Positions 1-6,446 of a stretch of DNA of 10,121 bases are shown in pieces (position 1 is the first letter of the stretch; each line of letters begins with the position of its first letter). The stretch is from contig JBFMGS010000068.1 in NCBI GenBank assembly GCA_040752635.1, positions 1 to 10,121 on the forward strand, written 5' to 3'. The notes below the pieces were generated by a model. That model ran no database searches and was not told the origin of the DNA. It saw only the letters and a list, made by a program, of their open reading frames with translations. This DNA comes from JBFMGS01 sp040752635 (GTDB taxonomy: Bacteria > Bacillota > SHA-98 > UBA4971). The position numbers were made by a program, and so were the translations under genes.

Positions 1-420
1 GTTTTTCTCGGTAACCTTGGCAGCAACCGAGATCACGAGATCTACAATCTGGTCGCGCATCGCTTCAAAAGCCGCGGCGCGTTCACGGCTCGCTTCGATG
101 CTGGCCTGCTCCAGGAGGGCTTTCGCTTCCTTGCGCGCACCGCCGAGAATCTCGGCGGCGGCCCTTTCTCCCTGCACAGTGGCCTTTTCAATGATATCGA
201 TAGCCTCCCGGCTGGCCTGGGCAAGGCGCGCTTCATACTCTTGTCTCATCTTTGCGCTCTCCGCCCGGTTACGTGCTGCCTCCTCAAGTGCCTGCTTTAT
301 CCGCACCTGCCGGTCAACCATGAACTTACGGACCGGCCTGTAGAGGAAGAACGTGAGAAGCACGGTGAGAAGCAAGAAATTGATTATGCTTGCTACGAAC
401 GTCATGTCAATCTGAATCAA
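1..420 (-). CDS. atpF: F1Fo ATP synthase subunit b, 3' end beyond the window
   Basis: The visible 140 residues are the N-terminal part of the peripheral-stalk subunit b, which links the membrane rotor-stator to F1. One membrane segment lies near residues 7-27 (FVASIINFLLLTVLLTFFLY), followed by YRPVRKF and then a long charged, Ala/Glu/Arg-rich amphipathic helix typical of the b dimer. Family length is about 160-170 residues, so roughly 20-30 residues are missing off the left edge. I chose the TTG at 420 because GGGGAG lies 7 nt upstream. The frame stays open further upstream to ATGs at 489 and 495, which would add a polar extension of 23 or 25 residues (MDMAGDRKEM...), but these have weaker ribosome binding sites. 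It follows atpE after an unusually long 230-nt spacer. Identification rests on the fold pattern and operon position. Confidence 0.93.
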   Translation of the reverse strand, partial: MIQIDMTFVASIINFLLLTVLLTFFLYRPVRKFMVDRQVRIKQALEEAARNRAESAKMRQEYEARLAQASREAIDIIEKATVQGERAAAEILGGARKEAKALLEQASIEASRERAAAFEAMRDQIVDLVISVAAKVTEKN

Positions 421-650
421 GACATACTCCCCTTTCCGGGCCCCGGCTCTCGCACGCGAAACCGTCATCTCTTTCCGATCCCCCGCCATGTCCATCCAGC
501 CTATGGCAATACCGCGGGGCCAAGCGTCGGTAAATGACCGTCTGGGAAGTGCCGATTACCAAGTGCCAGTCGAACACGACGGCCCTCGTGCGTCGAACAT
601 GATAGGCCTCCTGTGCGGCGACTTAGCCAGGCGACCCAGGCCCACAAAAG
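421..650 (-). other. 230-nt atpE-atpF spacer
   Basis: This is the spacer between the atpE stop and the chosen atpF start; it is long for neighbouring ATP synthase genes. It contains a 14-codon mini-ORF with a good ribosome binding site (556-600), a small hairpin inside that ORF (575-590, CACGA/TCGTG with a 6-nt loop), a GTCGAAC direct repeat flanking the hairpin, and a CGGT/ACCG mini-dyad near 540. I see no T-run terminator and no convincing promoter. Part of it (421-495) could instead encode an N-terminal extension of subunit b. Confidence 0.5.
556..600 (-). CDS. Possible 14-residue leader peptide between atpE and atpF
   Basis: ATG at 600 is preceded by AGGAGG with 6-nt spacing, one of the better ribosome binding sites in the window. 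The frame reads MFDARGPSCSTGTW and stops at TAA (556-558). It is in the same frame as atpF, with the TAA separating them, and the hairpin at 575-590 lies within it. It could be a translated leader that couples or tunes atpF expression, or simply a chance ORF behind a purine-rich stretch. No homologue is recognised. Confidence 0.2.
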   Translation of the reverse strand: MFDARGPSCSTGTW

Positions 651-905
651 CTATCCCAGGAAGGGATTGGCGTAGAGGAGGATCAGCGCCACCACCAGTG
701 CGATAATCGGCGTCGCCTCCACAAGGCCGATACCTATCAGCATCGTTGAGAAGATCGAGGTCTTGGCCTCCGGCTGGCGGGCGATGCCGTCAACCGCCTT
801 TGCGGCTACATGCGCGTCCCCGAGCCCTGCGACAAGCGCGGCAACGCACACGATGACACAGATAGCTGCGATCGAGATGATTTTGAGAAGCATAACCTCA
901 GCCAT
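651..905 (-). CDS. atpE: F1Fo ATP synthase subunit c
   Basis: This 84-residue proteolipid forms the rotating c-ring of the Fo motor. Helix 1 covers about residues 5-29, the polar loop contains the conserved ARQPE (42-46), and helix 2 carries the ion-binding carboxylate Glu63 in LVEATP, ending in LLYANPF. Length matches the family. ATG at 905 has a strong upstream AGGAGAGGAG. It sits 33 nt after atpB. Aligned on RQPE to sodium-type c subunits such as Ilyobacter, the Gln32 position is Asp30 and the Ser66 position is Ala64, so a proton rotor is more likely, although the C-terminal YANPF resembles the sodium-type proteins. Confidence 0.97.
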   Translation of the reverse strand: MAEVMLLKIISIAAICVIVCVAALVAGLGDAHVAAKAVDGIARQPEAKTSIFSTMLIGIGLVEATPIIALVVALILLYANPFLG

Positions 906-938
906 GGTAACTCCTCTCCTTTACAACAGACGATCCGA

Positions 939-1415
939 TTACTCCTCTGCTGCCACTGTTACGTACGCAATGGACAACATCACAAAGAGGTAGGCCTGCA
1001 GCACCCCTACAAACACGTGGAACGCCTGGCCCACGGTAGGGATTGCATAGGCCACGAGCTTACCCAGGATGATGACGAGCACGTCTCCTGCGAAAATGTT
1101 CCCGAAAAGACGCAACGCCAACGTCACAGCGCGTGTGCACAGCTCGATGAGGTTCAGGGGAAGAAACAAGGGGTTCGGTTTCACGAAGCCCACCAGGTAC
1201 CCTGTGATCCCTTTTACCGACGCGCCGGCATAAACCGTCAGGCCGACCACGACCGCGGCAAGCGCCAGCGTCACATTTACGTCCGCTGTGGGCGATTTCA
1301 TCCCGGGCACAACGCCGATAAGGTTAGACACCAGGATGAACAAGAACAACGTCGCGATCACCGGGAAGCAGCCTCGGGCGCGAGGCGGCACGTTCTCCTC
1401 CACAAGCCGCCACAG
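939..1415 (-). CDS. atpB: F1Fo ATP synthase subunit a, N-terminus lost in the assembly gap
   Basis: The 158 visible residues are the C-terminal two thirds of subunit a, the stator channel that passes ions to the c-ring. The fragment starts at the gap edge with a charged stretch, followed by a membrane helix ending in NLIGVVPG. The essential arginine is residue 102 of the fragment, in ALRLFGN, followed by IFAGD. The conserved glutamine of the last helix is in GVLQAYLF, and the protein ends in VAAEE. Firmicutes subunit a is about 220-240 residues, so about 70 are missing. The reading frame runs through the 100 N into an AtpZ-like sequence, giving an apparent 256-residue protein; that join is an artefact of the gap length. 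It is followed by atpE. Confidence 0.95.
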   Translation of the reverse strand: MWRLVEENVPPRARGCFPVIATLFLFILVSNLIGVVPGMKSPTADVNVTLALAAVVVGLTVYAGASVKGITGYLVGFVKPNPLFLPLNLIELCTRAVTLALRLFGNIFAGDVLVIILGKLVAYAIPTVGQAFHVFVGVLQAYLFVMLSIAYVTVAAEE

Positions 1416-1515
1416 NNNNNNNNNNNNNNNNNNNNNNNNNNNNNNNNNNNNNNNNNNNNNNNNNNNNNNNNNNNNNNNNNNNNNNNNNNNNNNNNNNNNN
1501 NNNNNNNNNNNNNNN
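1416..1515. other. Assembly gap of 100 N inside the atp operon
   Basis: There are exactly 100 N, the conventional size for a gap of unknown length. The sequence before it (in transcription order) is the middle of atpZ and the sequence after it is the middle of atpB. The missing DNA should hold the last ~25 codons of atpZ and about 70 codons of atpB, so at least about 300 bp. It would be about 650-700 bp if an atpI gene is present, as is usual in such operons. Confidence 0.9.
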
Positions 1516-1679
1516 AGAAGAAAACCGGTGATCGCGAGCCACGGACGCGTCCCGAGCCTCTTGTCGAGGGCATGCCCAGCGATGAACCCGAGCGCCATCG
1601 ATCCTGCGATGTCGAAACTGATCGTGCCGTAGAACTTGAAGGCCCGCACGAGCTCAGGGTCGAATTTGCCTTCGCCCAA
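1516..1679 (-). CDS. atpZ: AtpZ/AtpI-family small membrane protein, C-terminus lost in the gap
   Basis: The visible 54 residues match the AtpZ family (PF09527), small two-helix membrane proteins encoded first in many Firmicutes atp operons and linked to assembly or magnesium/calcium handling with AtpI. Helix 1 is YGTISFDIAGSMALGFIAG; the signature GHALDKRLGTRPW follows, and helix 2 starts (LAITGFLL) before the gap. I chose TTG at 1679 because GGGGGTGG lies just upstream; a TTG at 1709 would add 10 residues but has no ribosome binding site and lies 2 nt from the VanW stop. Family length is about 75-90 residues. Confidence 0.82.
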
Positions 1680-1711
1680 AGTTCCACCCCCAGACCACCG
1701 GAACGCCAAGG

Positions 1712-3142
1712 CTATAGCCGCGGTCGCGTGTCGGTGGTCTTACCCTGAGCATCCGGCGCCCTGGGTTGACCCGGCCCGACCCTGACTCGCTTCGCTCTTG
1801 GCCGGTAACGATCCCTCGAGAGGAGCTCTTTCTTTGTTTCCACACCGCCTGTCTTGACGATTCGATAAACGTTTACGGCGTATCCCCAGGACCCTTCGTC
1901 ATCGACAATCTCCTCGCCAGGCAAAAGGGACATGTCTTCTTTTCTGATAACTCCAGGCGGGATCTTCTCCTGGATCTCGGTGGAGATGAGCACCTCTCGG
2001 TCCTGCGGCGCATCTCCGTACACCTTCACCACAGCAGTGCCCGCACTGGCGTGCGATGTCAGCATGACGTAACCCGGGCCGTCGTTGCGGAAACGGAAAT
2101 CAATATAATCGTAGGCCACGGTAGCATCCCGTCCGACGGGCACGTAAGCAGGGGCCACAGAGTGGTTTGCGCGCGCAACGATACGCAGGTTTGCGAGGAG
2201 AACCGCATTATACAGCGTGGACGAGACCTGACATATACCGCCGCCAACTCCCGGGACGAGATCGTCCTCGATGACTACCGGCGCTTCCTGGTAGCCCGCT
2301 TCCTCGTTTCGCGGCCCTACCGCAGCGTTGAACGAGAAGACCTCACCAGGCGCCACGAGTGTGCCGTTGATCGCCTGAGCGGCAGCCCGAATGTTGTGTG
2401 CTCTCGCCTCGTTTCGCGGATCAAACTTTGTGCTATACGACGCGATGCACCGTTTAATGCCCATTGCCTCTACCTGCTCCGTTGAAACGGAAGGCATAAC
2501 AGCCTGGACGCCAAGGACAACCACCCTATCCTGGCGCTGAATGAGCACTTGCCTGATGCGGTGACCGAGATCGGCAGCCTCAAGGCGGCGGCCTGTGATC
2601 GCACGCCTGATGCTGACTGTGCCGTCGTCGTTTATTACAAGCCCGGCGTTCTCCGCGGGCAAGTCGATCTCGCTCGCCAGTTCAAACACGTAGTCCCTGA
2701 ACCGGTTCTCGTCCACGGTGAGCACGAATGGGATATCCCGGCCCTGTTCCGCAACTATGCGCCTTTCCCTCCACCTGGTGAGCCAGGAGCCAGTGCGGCC
2801 GACGGCAAGGGCTCTTGTCACAGTCTCGCGGATGCAGGCACGAAGGCCGATATCTCTGGGGTCAAGCAGCCACGAGTCCTGTTCGTGGACAAGCACGACA
2901 GGCTGCATGATGACGGTCGCCACTAAGCTCTCCAGTGCCTGCTCGGCCTGCTCGGCCGTCATCCCGCCTAACTGCACGCCGCCTGCTCGAACGCCCTGAA
3001 GGATCCTCAGGGGAGCCGACCGTGCCTCACCGGCCCGTTGGCCCACCAGCATAAACAGAAAGGTGAACGACAAGACGGACAGGACGGCGGCCAGAAGGTG
3101 GATGCCAGGCTGATTCTTGAAGAACCGGGCGAGAGCCATCAT
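1712..3142 (-). CDS. VanW family protein with PG-binding-4 and G5 domains (YoaR-like)
   Basis: This is a 476-residue cell-surface protein. A short cytoplasmic N-terminus is followed by a membrane anchor at about residues 14-34. Residues ~45-225 look like the YoaR/PG-binding-4 region. The VanW domain covers about 228-365, with FDPRNEARAHNI, APGEVFSFN and the hallmark GGGICQVSSTLYNAVL. A G5-like domain spans about 385-455, followed by a basic proline-rich tail. VanW proteins accompany some vancomycin-resistance clusters, but their activity is not settled, and domain composition suggests peptidoglycan contact outside the membrane. ATG at 3142 has a near-perfect AGGAGGTGA 4 nt upstream. This Shine-Dalgarno includes the stop codon of the TPR gene. 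The stop is 32 nt before the chosen atpZ start, so VanW is probably co-transcribed with the ATP synthase genes. Confidence 0.93.
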   Translation of the reverse strand: MMALARFFKNQPGIHLLAAVLSVLSFTFLFMLVGQRAGEARSAPLRILQGVRAGGVQLGGMTAEQAEQALESLVATVIMQPVVLVHEQDSWLLDPRDIGLRACIRETVTRALAVGRTGSWLTRWRERRIVAEQGRDIPFVLTVDENRFRDYVFELASEIDLPAENAGLVINDDGTVSIRRAITGRRLEAADLGHRIRQVLIQRQDRVVVLGVQAVMPSVSTEQVEAMGIKRCIASYSTKFDPRNEARAHNIRAAAQAINGTLVAPGEVFSFNAAVGPRNEEAGYQEAPVVIEDDLVPGVGGGICQVSSTLYNAVLLANLRIVARANHSVAPAYVPVGRDATVAYDYIDFRFRNDGPGYVMLTSHASAGTAVVKVYGDAPQDREVLISTEIQEKIPPGVIRKEDMSLLPGEEIVDDEGSWGYAVNVYRIVKTGGVETKKELLSRDRYRPRAKRVRVGPGQPRAPDAQGKTTDTRPRL

Positions 3143-3146
3143 GTCG

Positions 3147-3155
3147 TCACCTCCT
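3147..3155 (-). promoter_or_regulatory. VanW ribosome binding site overlapping the TPR stop codon
   Basis: On the minus strand the last codons of the TPR gene are AGG AGG TGA. The same nine bases are a full-length Shine-Dalgarno, 4 nt before the VanW ATG at 3142. The arrangement implies translational coupling: ribosomes ending on TPR are placed on the VanW start. Confidence 0.85.
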
Positions 3156-3893
3156 GAGAATCAAGAAATACGTCACGACAAGAACCGCAGCTACAATCCA
3201 CAGGTAGTGCCCTACCCGAGCCGGCATGGGCTTCTCCGCGGCAGTGTTGCGGCGGAGATCAAGCCTCTGCGCTTGCTTAAGGTGAGCGACCGCCCGATCG
3301 ATCATACCCATCTGTTTGTAGACCACGCCGAGGTTGTGATGGGCCGTTGCATGATCCGGATCGATAGTCAACGCCATTCTATAGGATTCCACTGCCTTGT
3401 CAAGCATGTTCTTTTCCTTGAATACGTTGCCGAGGTTGCTCATGGCAGAGGCGTACTTCGGGTCGAGGGCGAGGGCTCTCTCAAACTCCAGCTTCGCCTC
3501 GTCGAGCATACCTTTCTCCGCGAGCGCAACCCCTCGTTTGTTATGGGCCCGCGCGTTGTCAGGCTCAAGCGCTATAACTGCCTCAAACGCCGCTAGCGCT
3601 TCGTCAAGCCGCCCACGCCCGAGAAGCGCACAGCCTTCCCGCATCCTATCCTCTGCTGAAACCAACTCTCGGAATTGGGCTCCGCCGGTGAAAGCAGATG
3701 AGTCCACACTCTGAAGTGTTTCTCCGGTCAAGTTTCCTGCCTCCGTATCCCAAGCTTGCTGCAGCGGCGTTGGAAGAGGTCCCGCCGAGTCTCTCTCCAC
3801 CTGTTTGCCCCCCGTGCTGCAAGACCTGGATGCCAGGTTGGGGAGTTGAGTTGGAACGATAAGGGCCGCGGGAGCGGTTCGGCACCCGGCCAA
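3147..3893 (-). CDS. Tail-anchored tetratricopeptide repeat protein
   Basis: This is a protein of up to 248 residues. Four consecutive TPR units cover about residues 79-214, with typical spacing and residues (LDEALAAFEAVIALEPDN, LDEAKLEFERALALDPK, LDKAVESYRMALTIDPD, and a fourth ending in LKQAQRLD). After a short basic linker one membrane helix (HYLWIVAAVLVVTYFLIL, ~229-246) ends in RR, so the repeats probably face the cytoplasm. Residues 1-75 show no TPR or signal peptide. The start is uncertain: TTG at 3893 has AGGAG upstream, but inner GTG or TTG codons behind GGGGGG and GGAGG are also plausible. The 5' end lies beside an IS200/IS605 remnant, so the native start or promoter may have been altered. 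TPRs mediate protein binding; the partner is unknown, though coupling to VanW suggests envelope assembly. Confidence 0.85.
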   Translation of the reverse strand: MAGCRTAPAALIVPTQLPNLASRSCSTGGKQVERDSAGPLPTPLQQAWDTEAGNLTGETLQSVDSSAFTGGAQFRELVSAEDRMREGCALLGRGRLDEALAAFEAVIALEPDNARAHNKRGVALAEKGMLDEAKLEFERALALDPKYASAMSNLGNVFKEKNMLDKAVESYRMALTIDPDHATAHHNLGVVYKQMGMIDRAVAHLKQAQRLDLRRNTAAEKPMPARVGHYLWIVAAVLVVTYFLILRR

Positions 3894-3899
3894 GCATCT

Positions 3900-3923
3900 C
3901 CTGTCCGGCCCGCGCGGAGCAGG
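3900..3923 (-). repeat. Hairpin downstream of tnpA, candidate IS right end
   Basis: CCTGTCCG and CGGAGCAGG form an 8-bp stem with one bulged base and a 7-nt loop, 17 nt past the TnpA stop. IS200/IS605 elements end in subterminal imperfect hairpins recognised by TnpA, and this one sits where the right end is expected. The loss of the left end in the gap prevents checking the pair. It also overlaps the region just 5' of the TPR start, so it could instead affect that gene's translation. Confidence 0.35.
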
Positions 3924-3940
3924 CTAGTGAGGGACTCTTC

Positions 3941-4149
3941 TCAAACGTTCTTCTGGTTCTCAATGTATTGCCGGATGATGGCAAGGGGTGCGCCTCCCAC
4001 GGTGGCCCTGAAATAGCTATTGGTCCACAGCGTTGGCAATCGCCTTCCCAAGTTAGGGAACTCCTGCCGTAAGAGTCGTGAGGACTGCCGTTTCATTTGT
4101 TTGACCAGCCTGTGGATGCCATACTGCGGATCTACGCTCACCAGGACAT
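3941..4149 (-). CDS. tnpA: IS200/IS605 family transposase TnpA, N-terminal half lost in the gap
   Basis: The visible ~69 residues are the C-terminal half of a Y1 HUH single-strand transposase. Recognisable blocks are VLVSVDPQYGIHRLVKQMK, SSRLLRQEFP, LPTLWTNSYFRATVGG and IRQYIENQ, whose tyrosine is the catalytic nucleophile. The gap begins right before VLVSV, inside a codon ending in AT; in relatives a HUH histidine sits here (HVH then VLVSV), so the metal-binding motif is in the missing part. Family length is about 130-150 residues, so about 65-70 are absent. Whether the intact element is functional cannot be judged. No TnpB is visible. A repeat of this kind is a common reason for a contig break. 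Confidence 0.9.
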
Positions 4150-4249
4150 NNNNNNNNNNNNNNNNNNNNNNNNNNNNNNNNNNNNNNNNNNNNNNNNNNN
4201 NNNNNNNNNNNNNNNNNNNNNNNNNNNNNNNNNNNNNNNNNNNNNNNNN
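4150..4249. other. Assembly gap of 100 N between tnpA and the YkvI-family gene
   Basis: There are exactly 100 N. About 200 bp of tnpA, its left end and about 340 bp of the membrane-protein gene should lie here, so the real gap is several hundred bases at least. Any gene between the two would also be hidden. Confidence 0.9.
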
Positions 4250-4935
4250 CCGCCGAGGAGCCCTCCGCGTCGGGCCGTGGCTGCGTCTTGCATCTCGTTC
4301 CCCACGGACGCGAAGATTCCCACGACCAGGAGAAGGTTATACGACACATACAGGATGCTGGCAAGAGGCCAGGGAGGGAGTTGCGCGCTTTGAAGCAGGA
4401 TGTCCGGGCCTGGGCTCCCAGGCGGACGAAGGAGTCCGCGCGCCCTTGCGACCAGTGACATCGTGACGATGAGCAGCGGCACGACCACGAGCGCCGGGCT
4501 CATAAGGGCGTTCACGGAGAGCAATCCGCCAACGCCGCTTACAGTCGCACCCATCGTTATCAGACCGGTCGCAGCAATGCCGACGTTCCGCGGCAGACTC
4601 ATGTGCTCCCTGACCAACGCGCCGGTCCCCGCGAGCATTATAGATAATGAGCAAAACGCGAACACAACAAGCAGCATGTCAAGAACGCCGCAGACAGCCG
4701 GGCTGAACATGTACCGGAACAACTCTTCCGGGGATGATGTCTGACGCCGGAAAACAAGGTCTGCAAGGAGCATCCCGAATACGATGAAGAGAGCTCCCGC
4801 GAGCAACACCCCCTTCCCTCCACCGGGCGAGAACGGTCCGAAAAAGTGCAGGTGCTCCTGGCCTGATGCAAACCCGGCGCCCACCACCGCGCCGACGTAG
4901 GTCGCGCCCAGCTTGAAAACCATGCCGCGTCGCAC
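4250..4935 (-). CDS. YkvI-family multi-pass membrane protein, C-terminus lost in the gap
   Basis: The visible 228 residues match the YkvI family (COG3949), uncharacterised membrane proteins distantly related to amino-acid/sodium symporters. The signature TYVGAVVGAGFASGQE is at about 12-27 and is followed by HLHFFGPF. About six membrane helices can be seen (roughly 10-26, 42-62, 83-107, 117-133, 138-164, 188-210), with YVSYNLLLVVG near 196-206. The family is about 340-360 residues, so about 115-130 are missing. GTG at 4935 has GGAAG at good spacing; a later ATG at 4923 is the alternative. The gene is transcribed away from yyaC. The substrate is unknown, and a transport role is inferred only from the fold. 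Confidence 0.88.
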
Positions 4936-5126
4936 AGGTGCACTTCCTTTCTGTCCAGGGAGATGCGCGCAAACTCTATTGCCCCGCGCACAGACTTACT
5001 ACTGACTGTGCAGGCCACCTCTCATTGTGTGAGGTCCGGGTGGAGTTGACGGTCGGTATCCAGGCCTCAAATGCTCGCTCACGCGGGCGCCAGCGTCCCT
5101 GGTAAACGGCGACCGTGCTCGCGCAT

Positions 5127-5143
5127 TGATGGCAATTCCATCA
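5127..5143. promoter_or_regulatory. 17-bp dyad, candidate operator
   Basis: TGATGG and CCATCA flank a 5-bp CAATT centre. The length and short centre fit a dimeric repressor or activator site in the divergent promoter region. No regulator gene is adjacent, so the binding protein is unknown. Confidence 0.25.
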
Positions 5144-5228
5144 CTGCCCCGTAATTCATATGCGAGAGACCGGCGTTTCACGCATGCACCTCTCCGGACC
5201 CGTCTTCCAATACAACGCCTGAGGCAGG

Positions 5229-5257
5229 GAATATGCGTGTCGGAGTCGTCATATACT
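5229..5257 (+). promoter_or_regulatory. Weak forespore sigma-factor promoter candidate for yyaC
   Basis: GAATA followed after 16 nt by CATATACT resembles sigma-G/sigma-F type promoters, about 65 nt before the yyaC start. The match is partial and the inference leans on yyaC being a sporulation-associated gene in Bacillus. Confidence 0.2.
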
Positions 5258-5323
5258 GCAAGTGACACCGTGCCGTGCTGCATTTCATGGCACGGGGAAG
5301 ACTCGCCATGAAGGGAGGGCCCT

Positions 5324-5956
5324 TTGTTGGGCCTGTTTCGTAACGGTGCCCGTGAGATCCAATGTCGCACGCATGTTGATGACTTAAGGGCTCCTGACGT
5401 ACTTGCCGAGGCACTTCACTCGTTGGTTTCGTGCGACATGTCGCACCCTTCAGCACAGCATTTGCTGTTTTTCTGTATTGGCACGGACCGCTCAACAGGA
5501 GATGCCCTGGGGCCTTTAACGGGGACCCGCCTGATCAGCCTCGGCATCGATGAGGCTCGCGTGTGGGGAACCCTCGACGCTCCGGTGCATGCAGCAAACC
5601 TGCATGTTGCTATGGAAAGGGCGCGCGTCACATTTGGAGATCCCTACGTCATTGCCATCGACGCTTGTCTCGGCAGGCTCGAAAACGTGGGCGTAGTTAG
5701 TGTAAGCCGTGGTCCGCTCAAGCCCGGAACAGGCGTGAGCAAAGCATTACCCCCAGTTGGAAACATCCACGTGACCGGGATCGTCAATGTAGGAGGGTAC
5801 ATGGAGTACCTGGTTCTACAAAACACAAGGCTTTGTCTGGTAATGAGAATGGCCGAGGTGATAGCGACGGCACTCGCCGCCGGCACACGCGAGTTCCTCG
5901 CCCCGTCCTCAACGCTCAGGTTCGCGGAGCGGTTTGCTGCCACGAAACATGAGTGA
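5324..5956 (+). CDS. yyaC: Spore protease YyaC family protein
   Basis: This 210-residue protein matches the YyaC family, related in fold to the HybD/GPR germination protease. Visible blocks are LLFFCIGTDRSTGDALGP (47-64), GTLDAPVHAANLH (82-94), AIDACLG (111-117), SVSRGPLKPGTGV (126-138) and HVTGIVNVGGYMEYLVLQNT (149-168). Length is close to Bacillus YyaC. The acidic residues in GTDRSTGD and IDAC are the likely active-site or metal ligands by family analogy. GGGAGG at 5313-5318 serves either TTG 5324 or TTG 5327. This is the only plus-strand gene in the window and it converges on the ykuS-like gene with 25 nt between stops. In Bacillus yyaC lies beside spo0J, which fits the neighbourhood. Confidence 0.93.
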   Translation: MLGLFRNGAREIQCRTHVDDLRAPDVLAEALHSLVSCDMSHPSAQHLLFFCIGTDRSTGDALGPLTGTRLISLGIDEARVWGTLDAPVHAANLHVAMERARVTFGDPYVIAIDACLGRLENVGVVSVSRGPLKPGTGVSKALPPVGNIHVTGIVNVGGYMEYLVLQNTRLCLVMRMAEVIATALAAGTREFLAPSSTLRFAERFAATKHE

Positions 5957-5981
5957 CGTGCCTCATGCGTTCTCCCGGGCT

Positions 5982-6227
5982 CTACGTGAATTCAAGGTGT
6001 TCCTCGATGTCACGGAGCACTTCCTCAGGGTTTTTCCCGGTCACGTCAAACACAGGTGCTTCGGTATTAATCGCCGACACGCCGGATTGGTCCATATCAA
6101 TCCCTGAAACCACCACCGCGTCCGCAATGTCGAGCCCTTCCTCAAGACCGACTACCTGGTAGCCGTGCTCCTCTAGCATATCGCGGTAATCCGAGAGCGT
6201 GTCCGCGACAGCGATGATGCCCTTCAC
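5982..6227 (-). CDS. YkuS-family (UPF0180) small protein
   Basis: The 81-residue product has the same length as Bacillus YkuS. It starts with MKGIIAVADTLSDYRDMLEE, then GYQVV, a short ADAVVVSGIDMDQSG segment, APVFDVTG and a C-terminal acidic helix (PEEVLRDIEEHLE). The family function is unknown. I chose GTG at 6227 because GAGGTGAT lies 6 nt upstream; an upstream start at 6278 would add 17 poorly matching residues. The cysteines of the Bacillus protein's GCDCC segment are replaced by ADAVV. It is transcribed alone, about 420 nt downstream of the phosphoribosyltransferase, with a repeated structured element in that spacer. Confidence 0.85.
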   Translation of the reverse strand: MKGIIAVADTLSDYRDMLEEHGYQVVGLEEGLDIADAVVVSGIDMDQSGVSAINTEAPVFDVTGKNPEEVLRDIEEHLEFT

Positions 6228-6446
6228 GCGCGTATCACCTCGTTTTCGCCCCATAGCATCCCACGTGGTGAGTGGCACTATTCTCCCTTGATCAACCCGA
6301 TAGGACCCAATGGCGATGTAACTTCAATCGCGGTGCGACTGCCTGCCGGGTGGACACACAGCGAGCGCTCGGATACGACCAAACCCTCGGAGAACCACGA
6401 TGAGGCCGTCCTGCGCAAGCGGCAAGACTTCAGCGCAGGTTGCTTT

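Larger units (their letters stand above)
4936..5323. promoter_or_regulatory. Divergent ykvI-yyaC intergenic region with several dyads
   Basis: No convincing gene lies in these 388 nt; a minus-strand frame here overlaps the yyaC start and lacks a ribosome binding site. Three dyads are visible: CCTCTCA/TGTGAGG at 5018-5034, TGATGG/CCATCA around CAATT at 5127-5143, and CCGTGC/GCACGG at 5273-5295 in the probable yyaC leader. A weak forespore-type promoter candidate is GAATA (5229-5233), 16 nt, CATATACT (5250-5257). Promoters for both divergent genes must lie here, but none matches a vegetative consensus well. Confidence 0.4.

Noticed and set aside
810..1748. 312-codon plus-strand frame across atpB and atpZ
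   Set aside because: It is antisense to clearly recognisable ATP synthase genes, runs through the N gap, and has no protein-family resemblance.
1766..2485. 239-codon plus-strand frame inside the VanW gene
   Set aside because: It is the opposite-strand shadow of a strongly conserved VanW coding sequence.
4999..5370. 123-codon minus-strand frame upstream of ykvI
   Set aside because: It overlaps the start and ribosome binding site of yyaC, has no good ribosome binding site, and its Arg/Pro/Ser-rich composition looks like a shadow.
6261..6268. parS-like site (CCACGTGG)
   Set aside because: Only the 8-bp core is palindromic; the flanks do not match the TGTT...AACA arms of parS.
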